A stretch of DNA of 56,407 nt from Hungatella sp. UBA3048 (GTDB lineage Bacteria > Bacillota > Clostridia > Lachnospirales > Lachnospiraceae), in assembly GCA_002367105.1 (NCBI GenBank), contig DFCS01000038.1:131468-187874 (forward strand), written 5' to 3'. The notes below the pieces were generated by a model. The model was not told where the DNA came from and ran no database searches. It worked only from the letters and a program-made list of their open reading frames with translations. Positions 16,493 through 24,525 of this stretch are shown piece after piece (the first letter of the stretch is position 1; each line of letters opens with the position of its first letter). Position numbers and translations under genes: made by a program.

Positions 16493-16973
16493 GGAAATCA
16501 AAGATACATTCAGCATGAGAGATATTGTAGAGCGTTACGGCTTCCAACCCAACAGGAGGGGGTTCATTCCATGCCCCTTCCATAAAGGGGATAGGCAGGC
16601 TTCCCTGAAGGTATACGAACGAGATTTTTACTGCCACGCCTGCGGTGCCAAAGGGGATGTTTTTTCTTTTGTAGAGCAGATGGAGAATATTGCCTTTAAG
16701 GAGGCGTTTCAGATCCTTGGTGGAACCTATGAAAAGCCGACTTTTGCCTCCAGGTTGATTGTTTATAAATCCCAGAAACGCCGGGACATGCTGAGAAAAG
16801 AGCGTGAGAGACATGACAGAAAGAAATGGCTCAACTGTATGCTCATAGGCATCTACCGGGCATACATGAATCGTTCGGAGCCTTTAAGTGACGTTTGGTG
16901 TGATAGTTACAATGCCTTGCAATATCAGCTTTATGTACAGGCAGAATTAAATGAGATAGAAGCGAGGTGGTAG
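16482..16973 (+). CDS. CHC2 zinc-finger DNA primase-like protein
   Basis: A short primase-type protein holding mainly the CHC2 zinc-finger domain (about residues 5-95): PCPFHKGDRQASLKVY and FYCHACGAKGDVFSF supply the Cys-His-Cys-Cys ligands. No full TOPRIM catalytic domain is present, so it may only bind template and recruit the DUF927 helicase encoded next. GTG 16482 has GGGAGG eight bases upstream; GTG 16473 overlaps that site and is less likely. Confidence 0.85.
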   Translation: MTVEEIKDTFSMRDIVERYGFQPNRRGFIPCPFHKGDRQASLKVYERDFYCHACGAKGDVFSFVEQMENIAFKEAFQILGGTYEKPTFASRLIVYKSQKRRDMLRKERERHDRKKWLNCMLIGIYRAYMNRSEPLSDVWCDSYNALQYQLYVQAELNEIEARW

Positions 16974-16974
16974 C

Positions 16975-18861
16975 ATGGTGCCGTTGAACGAGCTCACGGC
17001 AGAAACATTATTATCCAATGAAGTTTTGACAGAAGTTTTTGACCAGGAAGATGAGCTGTATCGGGCGGAACTTCTTGCTTCCCTCGGCGTAAAAGCTACG
17101 GAACTAAAAGTAAAAACAGAATTCAGGGAGATGGTGGCAGCTTATAAAAGGGTTGAAAAAGAAATGAAGCGCCAGAAACGGGAAGAGAGTAAGACCCCCA
17201 GTTACCTTGATAATTGGACGAATTTTTCAGGCCCTTATGACAATATGCAGTGCAAGGAATGGCTTGCAACAGAAAACGGGATTTGCCTAAGAAACCCGTC
17301 AACAGGATATACGGATATACTGGCCTGCTATCATCCGATTCTTCCGATCGAGCGTTTAAAGAACCTGGAAACAGGGGAAGAGCAGATCAAGCTGGCCTAT
17401 AAACGGAATGGCCGGTGGGAGGAGATTATAGTTCCCAAGACTATGGTTACATCGGCTAATAAGATTGTTTCACTATCAGGTCGTGGGATCTCCGTTACCA
17501 GCGAGAATGCAAAGTATCTGGTGAGATATCTCGCTGATGTGGAAAATGCCAATGAGGAGCATATAGCAGTTCAGTATTCAACGTCAAAGCTGGGCTGGAT
17601 CCGGGGAGGGTTCCTGCCTTATGATACGGAAATTGTCTTTGATGGAGACGCACGCTTTCGGCAGATTTATGAAAGCATTGGACAGGACGGAAGCCGGACG
17701 AAGTGGTTTGATCATGTGTCGGCTCTGCGTAAGGCCGGGAGAATTGAAATCAAGTTTATGCTGGCAGCAGCGTTTTCCAGTGTACTGGTACAGCCGCTTG
17801 GAGGACTTCCCTATTTTGTTGATCTATGGGGAGAAACGGAAGGCGGTAAGACCGTATCCCTGATGGTGGCAGCATCGGTCTGGGCTGACCCTGATGAAAG
17901 CGCCTACATAAAAGATTATAAGGGAACGGAGGTTGGTCTAGAGGCTATCTGCGACTTGCTGAATAATCTTCCCTTGATCCTGGACGATTCCAGCAAAAAG
18001 AACCGGAAAATCGAAGATAACTTTGAGGGACTGGTATATGATCTGTGTTCCGGAAAGGGAAAAACCCGTTCCAACAAGGACCTGGGATTGAACCGAGAGA
18101 ACCACTGGAAGAACTGTATTCTGACGAACGGAGAGCGGCCTTTAAGCTCTTATGTGACCCAGGGTGGAGCAATTAACCGTATTCTTGAAATAGAGTGCGG
18201 GGAACGTGTATTTGAAAGCCCTGGCAATACTGCGGAGTTGGTTAAGCGGAATTACGGACATGCCGGCCGAGAATTTGTTGAGGTCATAAAGGAACTGGGT
18301 ATTGAGAAAATCAGGGAGATCCAGCAAGAATTTGCAAGGCAGCTGGCCGATGATGAGAAGATGCAGAAGCAGAGCCTATCCCTCTCCATTGTCCTAACGG
18401 CGGATAAGATCGCCACGGATTACCTGTTCAAAGACGGAGAGTATATCAGTCTTGAAGAAGCCAAAGAGGTCCTGGTAGACCGTAACGAGCTGTCAGATAA
18501 TGAACGCTGCTATCAATTCATCCTGGACAAGGTTGCCATGAATCCGGCTAGGTTTGACATTCAGAATGAGAATGTTGAGAAGTGGGGCGTGATTGAAAAC
18601 GGTTATGCCATTATCTATACCACTGCTTTTACTTCATTGTGCAAAGATGGCGGGTTCTCAAAGACCTCATTTCTTTCATGGGCGGATCGCAAAGGGTTGA
18701 TTCAGGCCGAAAATAGTGGGAAAAAGATGGACAAGCTTAAAAGTTTCAAGGGAAACAAGGTGCGTTGTGTATTTCTCAAATTAAATGATGATGCAGATAA
18801 AGACGGTTTTGTAAAGATGAATAAGGTAGAAGAAGGACAGGAGGAACTCCCATTTAGATAA
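16975..18861 (+). CDS. DUF927-family replicative helicase/ATPase
   Basis: A 628-residue protein whose central region (about 130-420) matches the DUF927 family of phage and plasmid helicases. Walker A GETEGGKT lies at residues 286-293 and a Walker B-like LPLILDDSS follows. With the CHC2 protein upstream it makes a primase-helicase pair. The C-terminal part ends in an SSB-tail-like acidic EELPFR. It starts one base after the previous stop. A repeat-rich noncoding stretch, a likely origin, follows directly. Confidence 0.85.
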   Translation: MVPLNELTAETLLSNEVLTEVFDQEDELYRAELLASLGVKATELKVKTEFREMVAAYKRVEKEMKRQKREESKTPSYLDNWTNFSGPYDNMQCKEWLATENGICLRNPSTGYTDILACYHPILPIERLKNLETGEEQIKLAYKRNGRWEEIIVPKTMVTSANKIVSLSGRGISVTSENAKYLVRYLADVENANEEHIAVQYSTSKLGWIRGGFLPYDTEIVFDGDARFRQIYESIGQDGSRTKWFDHVSALRKAGRIEIKFMLAAAFSSVLVQPLGGLPYFVDLWGETEGGKTVSLMVAASVWADPDESAYIKDYKGTEVGLEAICDLLNNLPLILDDSSKKNRKIEDNFEGLVYDLCSGKGKTRSNKDLGLNRENHWKNCILTNGERPLSSYVTQGGAINRILEIECGERVFESPGNTAELVKRNYGHAGREFVEVIKELGIEKIREIQQEFARQLADDEKMQKQSLSLSIVLTADKIATDYLFKDGEYISLEEAKEVLVDRNELSDNERCYQFILDKVAMNPARFDIQNENVEKWGVIENGYAIIYTTAFTSLCKDGGFSKTSFLSWADRKGLIQAENSGKKMDKLKSFKGNKVRCVFLKLNDDADKDGFVKMNKVEEGQEELPFR

Positions 18862-18864
18862 GAT

Positions 18865-19154
18865 AGTAACTTTTTTGGAGTTACTGCAAAAAGCTAGGTT
18901 TTATGCGGGTTTGCGGGTGTTTTTATGGGCGGGTAACCCGGTAACCGGGAAAAACACGCTCCTATATATAGAAAAATAAAATTACAATCTTTGTATTTTA
19001 TTTAACAAAGTTTTTAAAAATATCTCTCGCGTATGGAACATTAAAAAGTAGGTTACTGGGTTACCGTAGCTAGAAAACCATTATTTTATGCGGGTTTGAG
19101 CGGTGACCATTAAAATAAAAAAGTTGGTTACTGTAACCTAAAATCTGGTTACTG
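18865..19154. other. Candidate phage replication origin (iteron-like repeats)
   Basis: About 300 bp without a gene. GGTTACTG occurs at 19051, 19126 and 19147, with AGTTACTG at 18879. The 15-mer TTTTATGCGGGTTTG is present twice (18899-18913 and 19084-19098). Inverted GTAACC/GGTTAC pairs occur within and between these. An AT-rich stretch (about 18960-19020) lies between them. Position after the helicase gene and repeat structure suggest an origin; no direct proof. Confidence 0.55.
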
Positions 19155-19164
19155 AGGTGATGTT

Positions 19165-19716
19165 ATGACGGAAGAAGTAAGGAAATATGCCGAAAAACGC
19201 ATTATAGAGAGCAACATCAGAATGGTTCCCGGACATTATCCTGAGTTTGATAATAAGGAGCAGGTGGATAGGTTCATGGAGATGTCGGCCAAGATGAGTG
19301 AATTGGCTTGCAGATCCCAGGAGGGGTTTCGGGCTAACATAATTGATTTAACAGATGTGGACTTGAACGAATATCTATCTCTGCTGGAACGTCTGAAGCG
19401 GAACAAAGAAAATGTCTCCCTGGAGCTCCTTACAACGAAGTACCAGAAATCATACGAACAGCTTAAGGAAAAGCTTGGTTCCATGACAAAAGAAATCCTT
19501 CAGGACATAGTGCTTAGTGGTTTGCAGATTGAGCAGACCCAGGCAAAGGAGAAATACACGGAGATCAATACAGCGATCAGGGAATCCGGAATCTTGGATA
19601 AGGTAAGCCATGCAGTGTTCCACCAACAAGATGCGGATCAAGTACTTGAATATGCAGGGCAGCTACGGGAGATCGTTCATCGGATTGTAAAAGGGTGTGA
19701 AGAGAATGCCAGCTAA
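19165..19716 (+). CDS. Phage protein of unknown function, helical
   Basis: A 183-residue, highly charged and mainly helical protein, with probable coiled coil over residues 65-140. GAGGTGAT precedes the ATG. It directly follows the origin candidate and overlaps the next small gene by 11 bp. I do not recognise a family; a replication accessory role is possible from position only. Confidence 0.65.
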   Translation: MTEEVRKYAEKRIIESNIRMVPGHYPEFDNKEQVDRFMEMSAKMSELACRSQEGFRANIIDLTDVDLNEYLSLLERLKRNKENVSLELLTTKYQKSYEQLKEKLGSMTKEILQDIVLSGLQIEQTQAKEKYTEINTAIRESGILDKVSHAVFHQQDADQVLEYAGQLREIVHRIVKGCEENAS

Positions 19717-19870
19717 AAAGAAAGCCATTGCTCCACAGCAGGAAAAGATTTATCTCTGCTCTATCTGCGGCAAGGATATCCATGGGGAGCACGTGTACAT
19801 AAAACCCAGGCGACGGAGTGAGTTACGCATACATTTTGAGTGTATGCCAGGAAAGGGGAATAAATCATGA
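19706..19870 (+). CDS. 54-residue zinc-finger-like phage protein
   Basis: Starts at ATG 19706 inside the end of the previous gene and ends overlapping the next by 4 bp (ATGA). CSIC (C18, C21), H43 and C46 could bind one zinc; the middle is very basic (PRRRSE). Overlaps on both sides support a real coupled gene. Probably a small nucleic-acid-binding protein. Confidence 0.6.
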   Translation: MPAKKKAIAPQQEKIYLCSICGKDIHGEHVYIKPRRRSELRIHFECMPGKGNKS

Positions 19871-20409
19871 AAGTAAGAGTGTCAATGCCAGAGGCAAGTA
19901 TTGCAATAGATTTTGAAGAAGGAAAAGCCATGGAGGTATTTGGAAAACTGAATGAGGTCCTTCTCGCAATGAAGAAAAAGGGTAAGGCTCCGGTGCCAGA
20001 AGAACCTGTTATTCAGGTTAAGACAGTTTTTGAGCCCAAAGAGAAGGATCTGCCAAAACGTGAGATCAGTCCATTTCCAACACCCGTTTGGATGGAGCCA
20101 GAAGAGGTATCAACCTCCGCGATGCCAAAATACAAAGGCTTTGTGTATATAAAATGTCCTGTGTGTGGAAAGGAAAAAGGACTTTGCATGAAAAAGGAAT
20201 CAGATCACTTCCATTGTGACAGCTGCGGAAAGCGGTCAGAGTTTGAAAAGCCATTAGTCCCTTTATTTCTAAATTGTGAATGCGGCAAGAGATTTAAGTA
20301 TCTTACCAACATGACGGAATCCTTGTTTGACATTAACTGCCTGGGCTGTGGTGCGCCGGTAGCTGTGAAGTGGAATGGAGACAAGCAGATTTATGAAAGC
20401 ATTAAGTAG
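19867..20409 (+). CDS. Phage protein with tandem zinc ribbons
   Basis: A 180-residue protein. The N-terminal third is helical, the middle is a Pro/Glu-rich linker, and the C-terminal half has several Cys pairs: CPVCGKE, CDSCGKR, CECGKR and CLGCGAP, which could form two zinc ribbons. Function unknown; nucleic-acid or protein binding is likely. The start overlaps the previous stop as ATGA. Confidence 0.7.
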   Translation: MKVRVSMPEASIAIDFEEGKAMEVFGKLNEVLLAMKKKGKAPVPEEPVIQVKTVFEPKEKDLPKREISPFPTPVWMEPEEVSTSAMPKYKGFVYIKCPVCGKEKGLCMKKESDHFHCDSCGKRSEFEKPLVPLFLNCECGKRFKYLTNMTESLFDINCLGCGAPVAVKWNGDKQIYESIK

Positions 20410-20426
20410 GGTGGGGAGGGTCAGCC

Positions 20427-20663
20427 ATGAATAATAAACTTATTGATTTGAACAATCATTTATTCGCAGAGATGGAAAGACTTGGTGACGAGGAATTAAA
20501 AGGTGACAATCTGATCCAGGAGATAGAGAGGGCGAGAGCGATTACTGGGGTAGCTTCCCAGATAATTTCCAATGGATCCCTGGCTTTAAAAGCGGAGCAA
20601 TTCAAAAGTGATATTGTGTCGGCAAAAGAAGCCAAGGTTCCTAAGTTTCTGGAGGGCGAGTGA
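20427..20663 (+). CDS. Small conserved-type phage protein
   Basis: A 78-residue helical protein with GGGGAGGG upstream. Such proteins often precede HNH genes in Firmicutes prophages; the role is unknown. The stop overlaps the next start by one base (TGATGG). Confidence 0.65.
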   Translation: MNNKLIDLNNHLFAEMERLGDEELKGDNLIQEIERARAITGVASQIISNGSLALKAEQFKSDIVSAKEAKVPKFLEGE

Positions 20664-21259
20664 TGGTCTTCCGAAAGTATACCGAAGCCGAAAAGGAATT
20701 TATCAGATCCTTTGCTTTCGGTCATAGCCATCAGGAAATAACAGATGCTTTCAACGAGAGATTTGATCCGCCGATTGGGGCTAACCAGATCCGGGCATAT
20801 CTTAAAAATCATAAGATACTTACCGGTCGGACAGGCTTTTTTGAAAAAGGTCATGTCCCGGCCAACAAAGGAACCCATACAGGAGGCTGGGAGCCTACAC
20901 AGTTTAAGAAGGGCAATACACCTGCAAATCATAAGCCGGTAGGAACCGAGTCAGTCCGGTGCAATTATAAAAAAGGTCAGAAATACTTGTATGTGAAAGT
21001 GGCTGAACCGAACCGGTGGAGAATGAAACACATCCTTGTATGGGAAAAGCATCATGGCCCAGTGCCGAAGGGAAAAATAATCATCTTCCTGGACGGAAAT
21101 GTTTTGAATACGGATATAGACAATCTTATGATGATTGATCGGAGTGTACATGCAAGAATGAATCAGCTAGGACTTAGGTCCCGAGACCCGGAAATTACAC
21201 GGACCGGCGCCTATGTGGCGGAGCTGGTAACAAAGGTTTCAGAGGTAAAGAAAAGATAA
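20663..21259 (+). CDS. HNH-type endonuclease/DNA-binding protein
   Basis: A 196-198-residue protein with an N-terminal helix-turn-helix-like region (residues about 5-50, SHQEITDAFNERF) and a C-terminal HNH-like core: KHILVWEKHHGPVPKGKIIIFLDGNVLNTDIDNLMMI. The order His...Asn...Asn/Asp fits the HNH_3 group used by homing and phage endonucleases. It is not adjacent to the terminase genes, so a packaging role is less likely than a recombination or homing role. Confidence 0.75.
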   Translation: MVFRKYTEAEKEFIRSFAFGHSHQEITDAFNERFDPPIGANQIRAYLKNHKILTGRTGFFEKGHVPANKGTHTGGWEPTQFKKGNTPANHKPVGTESVRCNYKKGQKYLYVKVAEPNRWRMKHILVWEKHHGPVPKGKIIIFLDGNVLNTDIDNLMMIDRSVHARMNQLGLRSRDPEITRTGAYVAELVTKVSEVKKR

Positions 21260-21278
21260 ACCCCATAAAAAGGGAGGG

Positions 21279-21306
21279 GCCGGCAAGATCGGGAAATCCT
21301 GCCGGC
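21279..21306 (+). terminator. Hairpin after the HNH gene (weak terminator)
   Basis: GCCGGCA (21279-21285) pairs with TGCCGGC (21300-21306), with further GAT/ATC pairs inside. No T-run follows immediately, so it may be an RNA-stabilising hairpin rather than a true terminator. Confidence 0.4.
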
Positions 21307-21423
21307 TGTATGAAAAAAAGTTTTATTTAAAAGGGTTATTGGCCTCTTTACATTTACTAATATACCGGAGAAATGTGACGGGAGTTTGATAGATCTGTGA
21401 AGAGTTTGTGAAAGGAGAACAGC

Positions 21424-21549
21424 GTGAAAGAAGACTGTAAAAGTTGTAGATATAAAAATCGGGGTAGCTTACGGTACCCGTGTAGCACCGGAGTGTACCA
21501 GATTTATCACTCACATAGATGCTTCATGTGGAGAAAGAGGGCATGGTAG
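21424..21549 (+). CDS. 41-residue Cys-rich basic phage protein
   Basis: GTG start with GAAAGGAG eight bases upstream. CKSC near the N-terminus, with Cys20 and Cys33 later, could bind one zinc. The C-terminus is basic and Trp-rich. Too short for a family call, but the ribosome site and Cys pattern support a gene. Confidence 0.5.
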   Translation: MKEDCKSCRYKNRGSLRYPCSTGVYQIYHSHRCFMWRKRAW

Positions 21550-21595
21550 CAGCGTTTGTCCGAGAAGGTTTTGAGCGGAAAAGGGGGAAAAGTTG

Positions 21596-21730
21596 ATGGC
21601 AAAAATAAAAATGGATCATAAAATTAGCGGATATGAATGCCCGGAGTGCGGAAACGATGAGATAGAGCTTGGACAGAGCTTTTGCCAGGATTGTGGCGAA
21701 CCAATTGAGTGGAAGGAGGATTATGAGTAA
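21596..21730 (+). CDS. 44-residue zinc-ribbon phage protein
   Basis: ATG 21596 (alternative TTG 21593) with an AAGGGGG site upstream. Two CxxC pairs, CPEC and CQDC, make a compact zinc ribbon. It ends in TAATG, overlapping the next gene start. Confidence 0.65.
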   Translation: MAKIKMDHKISGYECPECGNDEIELGQSFCQDCGEPIEWKEDYE

Positions 21731-22098
21731 TGGCAGAACAGAATGAAATGGATAAAGTTGTCACTCCTATGGTGGAGGATATATGCGATCACTTGTGTCG
21801 GTTCCCTAAGGCGGCTTCTGATCCGGAAGCCATGGAGGTAATATGTGCAGAGTGTCAGATGGGAAAGTATGTGTGCCTGATACTGAATACATACAATGCT
21901 GCAGACCAGCTTCAGACAGCAGCGGAGGTTGTAAGGAATGAATTCATGCAGAATGGGGACTGGTATAGGGCGCTTGTCAATTCTATCTATGGTTATCTGC
22001 GTGATACTGATGGTTCAATCCCATGGGATCGGATGGCGATAGAGTTGGCGGATCGCATTATCGGTATTGAACAGGAGAAGGAAGGCGTGAAATGCTAA
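21730..22098 (+). CDS. Phage protein of unknown function with Cys cluster
   Basis: A 122-residue acidic protein. The N-terminal part has CDHLC and CAEC pairs (about residues 19-42) that may bind zinc or a cluster; the rest is helical. AAGGAGG precedes the start. It overlaps the next gene by 7 bp. No family recognised. Confidence 0.65.
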   Translation: MAEQNEMDKVVTPMVEDICDHLCRFPKAASDPEAMEVICAECQMGKYVCLILNTYNAADQLQTAAEVVRNEFMQNGDWYRALVNSIYGYLRDTDGSIPWDRMAIELADRIIGIEQEKEGVKC

Positions 22099-22400
22099 AA
22101 ATATTAATCATACCTGAAAATATGCAAAGAGGTAAACGTGTCCTTGATGCCATACATAGAAGAGAGACGGAACCTGTTATAAGCAGAAGAAAAAATCTGA
22201 TACGAACACAAGGCGGAACGGAGTATATTGTGATACTTCCAGAAGTGCAGTACTTAATGGGGCAAAGCGCTGACCAGATTATTTTAGATTATGCTTTCGT
22301 GCATTCTCTAAAACGTGAAGTCGATGCAATTCTATGCAGGTCGTGTGTTCCGGAAGCGTTTCAGATTATAGATGATAGAAGGGTATTGATCTGTGATTGA
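22092..22400 (+). CDS. Phage hypothetical protein
   Basis: A 102-residue protein with alternating strands and helices (ILIIPENMQRGKRVLDAIHRR, VIDDRRVLICD). GAAGGCG-type site upstream and overlap with the preceding gene. No known domain seen. Confidence 0.55.
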   Translation: MLKILIIPENMQRGKRVLDAIHRRETEPVISRRKNLIRTQGGTEYIVILPEVQYLMGQSADQIILDYAFVHSLKREVDAILCRSCVPEAFQIIDDRRVLICD

Positions 22401-22442
22401 CCAAGCTTCGTTTTTGGCCGGAGAATTAGGAGAGGTAGTAGA

Positions 22443-22628
22443 ATGAAAAACGCAGAAATTATAGCGCTCGATTTACTAACAGCTATAAAAGGCGATGACG
22501 AACTACTTGAATGTGTATGTGATTATATAGCATGTCCAAGCGAAAGAGATTGCAAGTATGACGGAGGAAAAGACCATACACCTTGTGCTGAATGCAAGAT
22601 GAAATGGCTTAAGAAAGAATTCGAATAG
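22443..22628 (+). CDS. 61-residue Cys-rich phage protein
   Basis: GGAGAGGTAG precedes the ATG. Five Cys (CVC, C32, C37, C48-C51) and a His suggest metal binding. Followed by a 147-bp gap whose only notable mark is an inverted repeat, TGTACAC (22652) with GTGTACA (22714). Confidence 0.6.
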   Translation: MKNAEIIALDLLTAIKGDDELLECVCDYIACPSERDCKYDGGKDHTPCAECKMKWLKKEFE

Positions 22629-22775
22629 CCAGGTAAACCAAAATCTGCATCTGTACACCGGGATGTGATCCGCGCAAACTGAGAATGCGTTTAAATGGCT
22701 GCCATGGCTCTGCGTGTACACAACCAGTAAGAGCAGCGTTAAAATAACAAACCTGAAATTAGGAGGTATTGAGGT

Positions 22776-23009
22776 ATGGCTACAAGGGCGTTGCTGCACA
22801 AGAGTAAACTTAAAGAATTAGAAATCTGGCTGGAAAAGCAAGGGCATATGATTCTTGCTACAAGTAAAAATCCTTACGAGGTTTTGCGTGCAAGAAAGGA
22901 TAAGGATACTGTGATTATATACTGCAAGCTAGAAGCGAAGGAACATTTATCTGTAATGGATAAGGACTATGCACTGATTCGTAGGTTTATAAAACAGCAG
23001 GCGAATTAG
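22776..23009 (+). CDS. Small phage protein, unknown
   Basis: A 77-residue basic protein with a strand-helix pattern (HMILATSKNPYEVLRARKDKDTVIIYCK). TTAGGAGG lies about eight bases before the ATG. No family recognised. Confidence 0.6.
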   Translation: MATRALLHKSKLKELEIWLEKQGHMILATSKNPYEVLRARKDKDTVIIYCKLEAKEHLSVMDKDYALIRRFIKQQAN

Positions 23010-23027
23010 GATTTGATGGAGGTAACT

Positions 23028-23288
23028 ATGGAGATAAAGATTGATGATGAAGAGATGCGTTTATGGGTTATAAGGCAGATTCAGAAACGAATGGGTGATC
23101 GGATTAACAGCCTAATGCGTGAATGGGATTGGGAGTGTTATATGAGAAGTGCGATTGATAAAGCAGTTAGTGAGAAAGTTACTGATGAGGAAATTAAGGG
23201 ACTTATGGGAAGCATGGATAAGAGTAAGTTAATTAAGGCAATCAGTGAACACGTCGCGAATGAAATCGCTAATAGCTTGGAAAACTGA
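23028..23288 (+). CDS. Small helical phage protein, unknown
   Basis: From ATG 23028 (GGAGG six bases upstream; an in-frame TTG/ATG at 23013/23016 is less well placed) an 86-residue charged, helical protein. It holds repeated acidic/basic turns and Trp residues. No known family. Confidence 0.55.
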   Translation: MEIKIDDEEMRLWVIRQIQKRMGDRINSLMREWDWECYMRSAIDKAVSEKVTDEEIKGLMGSMDKSKLIKAISEHVANEIANSLEN

Positions 23289-23311
23289 GATTTTTGTGAG
23301 GAGGGTACAGA

Positions 23312-23536
23312 TTGAGAAAATCATCCAAAGAGCGCCGGGGACAGTATGAGCAAGCGAAGAGGATAACCCTGGCCGAGGCGGCTATAGCCATAAAATCTAA
23401 GCCTTCTATGACGTTATCAGCAACGATGCCGGCTTATACATATACAAGCCTATGCCCGGATTCGGCACGTCGAGAGCCACCGAGGTATAGAAAGGAGGCA
23501 GATCATGAAACTAAAATATCCTTATGCGATGTATGA
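23312..23536 (+). CDS. Doubtful small ORF
   Basis: TTG start with GAGGAGG upstream and 74 codons, Ser/Arg-rich and low in predicted structure. Its last 32 bp overlap the next gene in another frame. It may be a real short gene or only an open frame; included because the ribosome site is good. Confidence 0.35.
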   Translation: MRKSSKERRGQYEQAKRITLAEAAIAIKSKPSMTLSATMPAYTYTSLCPDSARREPPRYRKEADHETKISLCDV

Positions 23537-23948
23537 TAACGGGGAGTTTCAAGGAGAGCGCACCTCCAGGGAATGGGCAGAAATGCTGCATGTATCTGTA
23601 CACCTTGTAAGGGATTATGCCCGTGAAGGTAGAGCCTACAAAGGCCGGTATACGTTCAAGGCGGTACAGGAGGACGATGTAGGGGATACGCGGCAGGTGA
23701 ATGCGGATATTACGGCACTAGATCTGGCAGAATTTAAGCGGTCTTTGAAGGTCGGGGCCAAATTTGTCTACGAGAGTTTCCGCAAGGACTTTGTCAGGGG
23801 AACACGGATTGCATCTGAAAAGGTTATTGTAGTGAGGAAATATCCTCATATCGTGAAGTTGGTCAGTCTGAAAGATCCTAAACGGTCAGTGACCATGACA
23901 TACATAGAGCTTTTGAGGCAGAAAAAGGACAGAATAAAAAAACATTAA
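23505..23948 (+). CDS. Phage protein with possible HTH, unknown role
   Basis: A 147-residue basic protein. Residues about 18-45 (TSREWAEMLHVSVHLVRDYAREG) look like a helix-turn-helix, followed by a beta-rich part (RIASEKVIVVRKYPHIVKLVSL). AAAGGAGG lies upstream. Position just before the late-regulator candidate suggests a DNA-binding control protein. Confidence 0.6.
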   Translation: MKLKYPYAMYDNGEFQGERTSREWAEMLHVSVHLVRDYAREGRAYKGRYTFKAVQEDDVGDTRQVNADITALDLAEFKRSLKVGAKFVYESFRKDFVRGTRIASEKVIVVRKYPHIVKLVSLKDPKRSVTMTYIELLRQKKDRIKKH

Positions 23949-23966
23949 CTGCGGGGAGGTGATTGT

Positions 23967-24410
23967 TTGGATCAGGAACAGGAAAAGAATCCGAATGAAG
24001 AAAAAAAAGATTACTTAAAATCTTATAAAAAAACCAGGAATCGTTTAAATTCCTTGGAACTCCAGCTTCAGCAAATCAAGGTAGACATGGTACATGTGAG
24101 AGCTTCCCAGGGTGATGGAATGCCGAGGGCAAAGGGGGAAACTACAGATCTTTCCCGGTACATGGAGCAGATGGCAGACCTGGAGGAGTGGATCGATGAT
24201 AAAAGAAGTGAGCTGATGGACAAGCAGATCAAGATCACAGCTGCCATTAATACTCTTGATGATGAAGACGAGTGCACGATCATGACTGAAAAGTATCTAA
24301 ACGGTAAGACGTGGGAACAGGTTGCGGAAGATAATGGTTTTGCTTGGATGACTATGCATCGAATCCATGGCAGAGCATTAAAAAAGATAAAATTGGAAAA
24401 ATTGGGATAG
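23967..24410 (+). CDS. Sigma-70-region-4-like phage late regulator (ArpU/RinA-type)
   Basis: A 147-residue protein starting at TTG 23967 (GGGGAGG upstream). The N-terminus is a coiled coil; the C-terminus has a sigma region-4-like helix-turn-helix (about 100-142, LNGKTWEQVAEDNGFAWMTMHRIHGRALKKIK). Proteins of this shape and position, directly before the packaging genes, activate late transcription in many Firmicutes phages. Followed by a terminator. Confidence 0.75.
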   Translation: MDQEQEKNPNEEKKDYLKSYKKTRNRLNSLELQLQQIKVDMVHVRASQGDGMPRAKGETTDLSRYMEQMADLEEWIDDKRSELMDKQIKITAAINTLDDEDECTIMTEKYLNGKTWEQVAEDNGFAWMTMHRIHGRALKKIKLEKLG

Positions 24411-24449
24411 AATGGTACAGTCGATCTGTGTTATAGTGTAAACAAGAAA

Positions 24450-24477
24450 TTGGGCTTCCGAGAGGAGGCCCTTTTTA
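24450..24477 (+). terminator. Rho-independent terminator ending the early region
   Basis: GGGCTTCC (24452-24459) pairs with GGAGGCCC (24464-24471) with one G-U pair, followed by five T. Confidence 0.85.
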
Positions 24478-24525
24478 AATCCCGACAGGAATTTTGTTAT
24501 CATCAATTGAAAAGGAGATGGTAAC

